DNA of 64,000 bases, from NCBI RefSeq assembly GCF_008326425.1, contig NZ_AP018929.1:2122875-2186874 (forward strand), written 5' to 3'. The translations under genes and the position numbers were made by a program. The notes beneath the pieces are model-generated. The model saw only the letters and a program-made list of their open reading frames with translations, was not told the DNA's origin and made no database searches. Below, one piece after another: positions 63,374 through 64,000 of the stretch (its first letter is position 1; the number at the start of each line of letters is the position of its first letter). This DNA is from Sulfuracidifex tepidarius. GTDB taxonomy: Archaea > Thermoproteota > Thermoprotei_A > Sulfolobales > Sulfolobaceae.

Positions 63374-64000
63374 GAAATTCCCTCACACACAGGTCTTATC
63401 ACCTTGGTCATAAAAAATTTACATCTCTCTTTTTTACATCTCCGACGAGCTACGCACTGAAGGTCCCACGGGACTTCATAGTCTTCTCAAGGCTCTGATT
63501 TGCTTAGTGCTTTGTGAGTTTGTGCAGATATATCTCAACGAACTCCCTCTCGTAGAGGCGAGTTCTCGCCCTTCAACCCTGGTAAAGACTAGAGTTCAGC
63601 TCGCTGCTCCGACTTCTCTTATCGGCTCTCTTAATGACCGAGGGACAAAAAATGATAAGGGAAAAGGGAGGAGGGGGGAAAGGGTCCCCTGAATTGTCAG
63701 AGCTCGTTCCTTTCAAAACGAAAGTAGTTTTTCCCATAGCGTAAACTAAAAGGACCTCTATAATGTACCTCCTCCGTGTGTGACTATCGCGTCAGCAGAC
63801 CTTATTAGGTGAATTGATTTAGATCTGTACTCACTTCCGCTGTTTACCCTGACTTTCAGGAAAAAGATTGTCTTCGCGGTTTGATACGTTCAGGAAGCTA
63901 TAAATTACCTGAAAGAGAAGGGTTTCATGATTGGAGTGAGAGCAAGGTACGCTTGAGCGTCTCCTGTCCCCTATCGCAGTCCTCCCATTCAGTCCACTCT
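63374..64000. other. Right-edge region, no complete gene
   Basis: The first ~100 bases hold the transporter promoter. Near 63890-63953 a + frame reads VQEAINYLKEKGFMIGVRARYA before a stop, possibly the tail of a decayed gene. No other feature seen. Confidence 0.35.

Overview
The window reads as chromosomal DNA of a thermoacidophilic crenarchaeon of the order Sulfolobales. The evidence is gene content: a type I-A CRISPR-Cas operon with csa5, DUF973, CpsA-type carboxypeptidase, GH12 endoglucanase, IS1341-type TnpB elements and a plasmid-type HerA/VirD4 ATPase. AGG/AGA dominate the arginine codons, and many start codons sit 20-30 bases after a TATA-like box, as in leaderless transcripts. Most genes are fairly GC-rich for this order, closer to Metallosphaera-like genomes than to Saccharolobus. 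The left 2.3 kb is visibly more AT-rich and looks like integrated plasmid or virus DNA.

Layout. 1-3.9 kb: remnant of an integrated element (open-ended ATPase gene, truncated integrase, frameshifted tnpB), ending at a tRNA-Glu 3' fragment that abuts a 5'-truncated amidohydrolase. 4.8-6.3 kb: cyanase and a first ureohydrolase. 6.5-9.5 kb: graveyard with an IS630 transposase relic, a broken DUF5678/aspartic-protease pair, an MBL hydrolase and a TnpB-derived mini-element. 9.9-19.4 kb: DUF973 protein, three GlcD-like flavin oxidases, a benzoylformate-decarboxylase-like ThDP enzyme, an M20 carboxypeptidase and a secreted GH12 glucanase. 19.4-32.3 kb: intact tnpB, HD phosphohydrolase, a wHTH gene pair, TrmO, a probable CARF-PIN protein, a decayed type II restriction-modification system, a decayed vapBC, two oxidoreductases and an MFS transporter. 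33.3-39.3 kb: second ureohydrolase, saccharopine-dehydrogenase-like protein, APC permease and class III aminotransferase. 40.6-48.1 kb: two IS1-like relics around a csa5-cas7-cas5-cas8a-cas3'-cas3'' operon. 48.1-52.6 kb: complete urease operon ureAB-C-E-F-G-D. 53.9-56.9 kb: second APC permease and an arginine-deiminase-type enzyme. 57.5-62.5 kb: a 75-repeat CRISPR array with its leader on the left. 62.6-63.4 kb: DMT transporter.

Two themes stand out. The first is nitrogen release from small C-N compounds: cyanase, two ureohydrolases, urease, a guanidino deiminase, two amino-acid/amine permeases, an aminotransferase and a saccharopine-dehydrogenase-like enzyme lie within about 52 kb. Together they could take up a guanidino compound, release urea or ammonia from it and recycle the carbon skeleton; this is inference. 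The second is defence: a type I-A interference operon, a large array, a candidate CARF-PIN nuclease, and a restriction-modification system and toxin-antitoxin pair that have decayed. Transposon debris of at least four kinds (IS1341/TnpB, IS1-like, IS630-like, small non-coding elements) separates these blocks.

Coordinates and repeat counts were read by eye. Homology calls rest on motif recognition without database searches.
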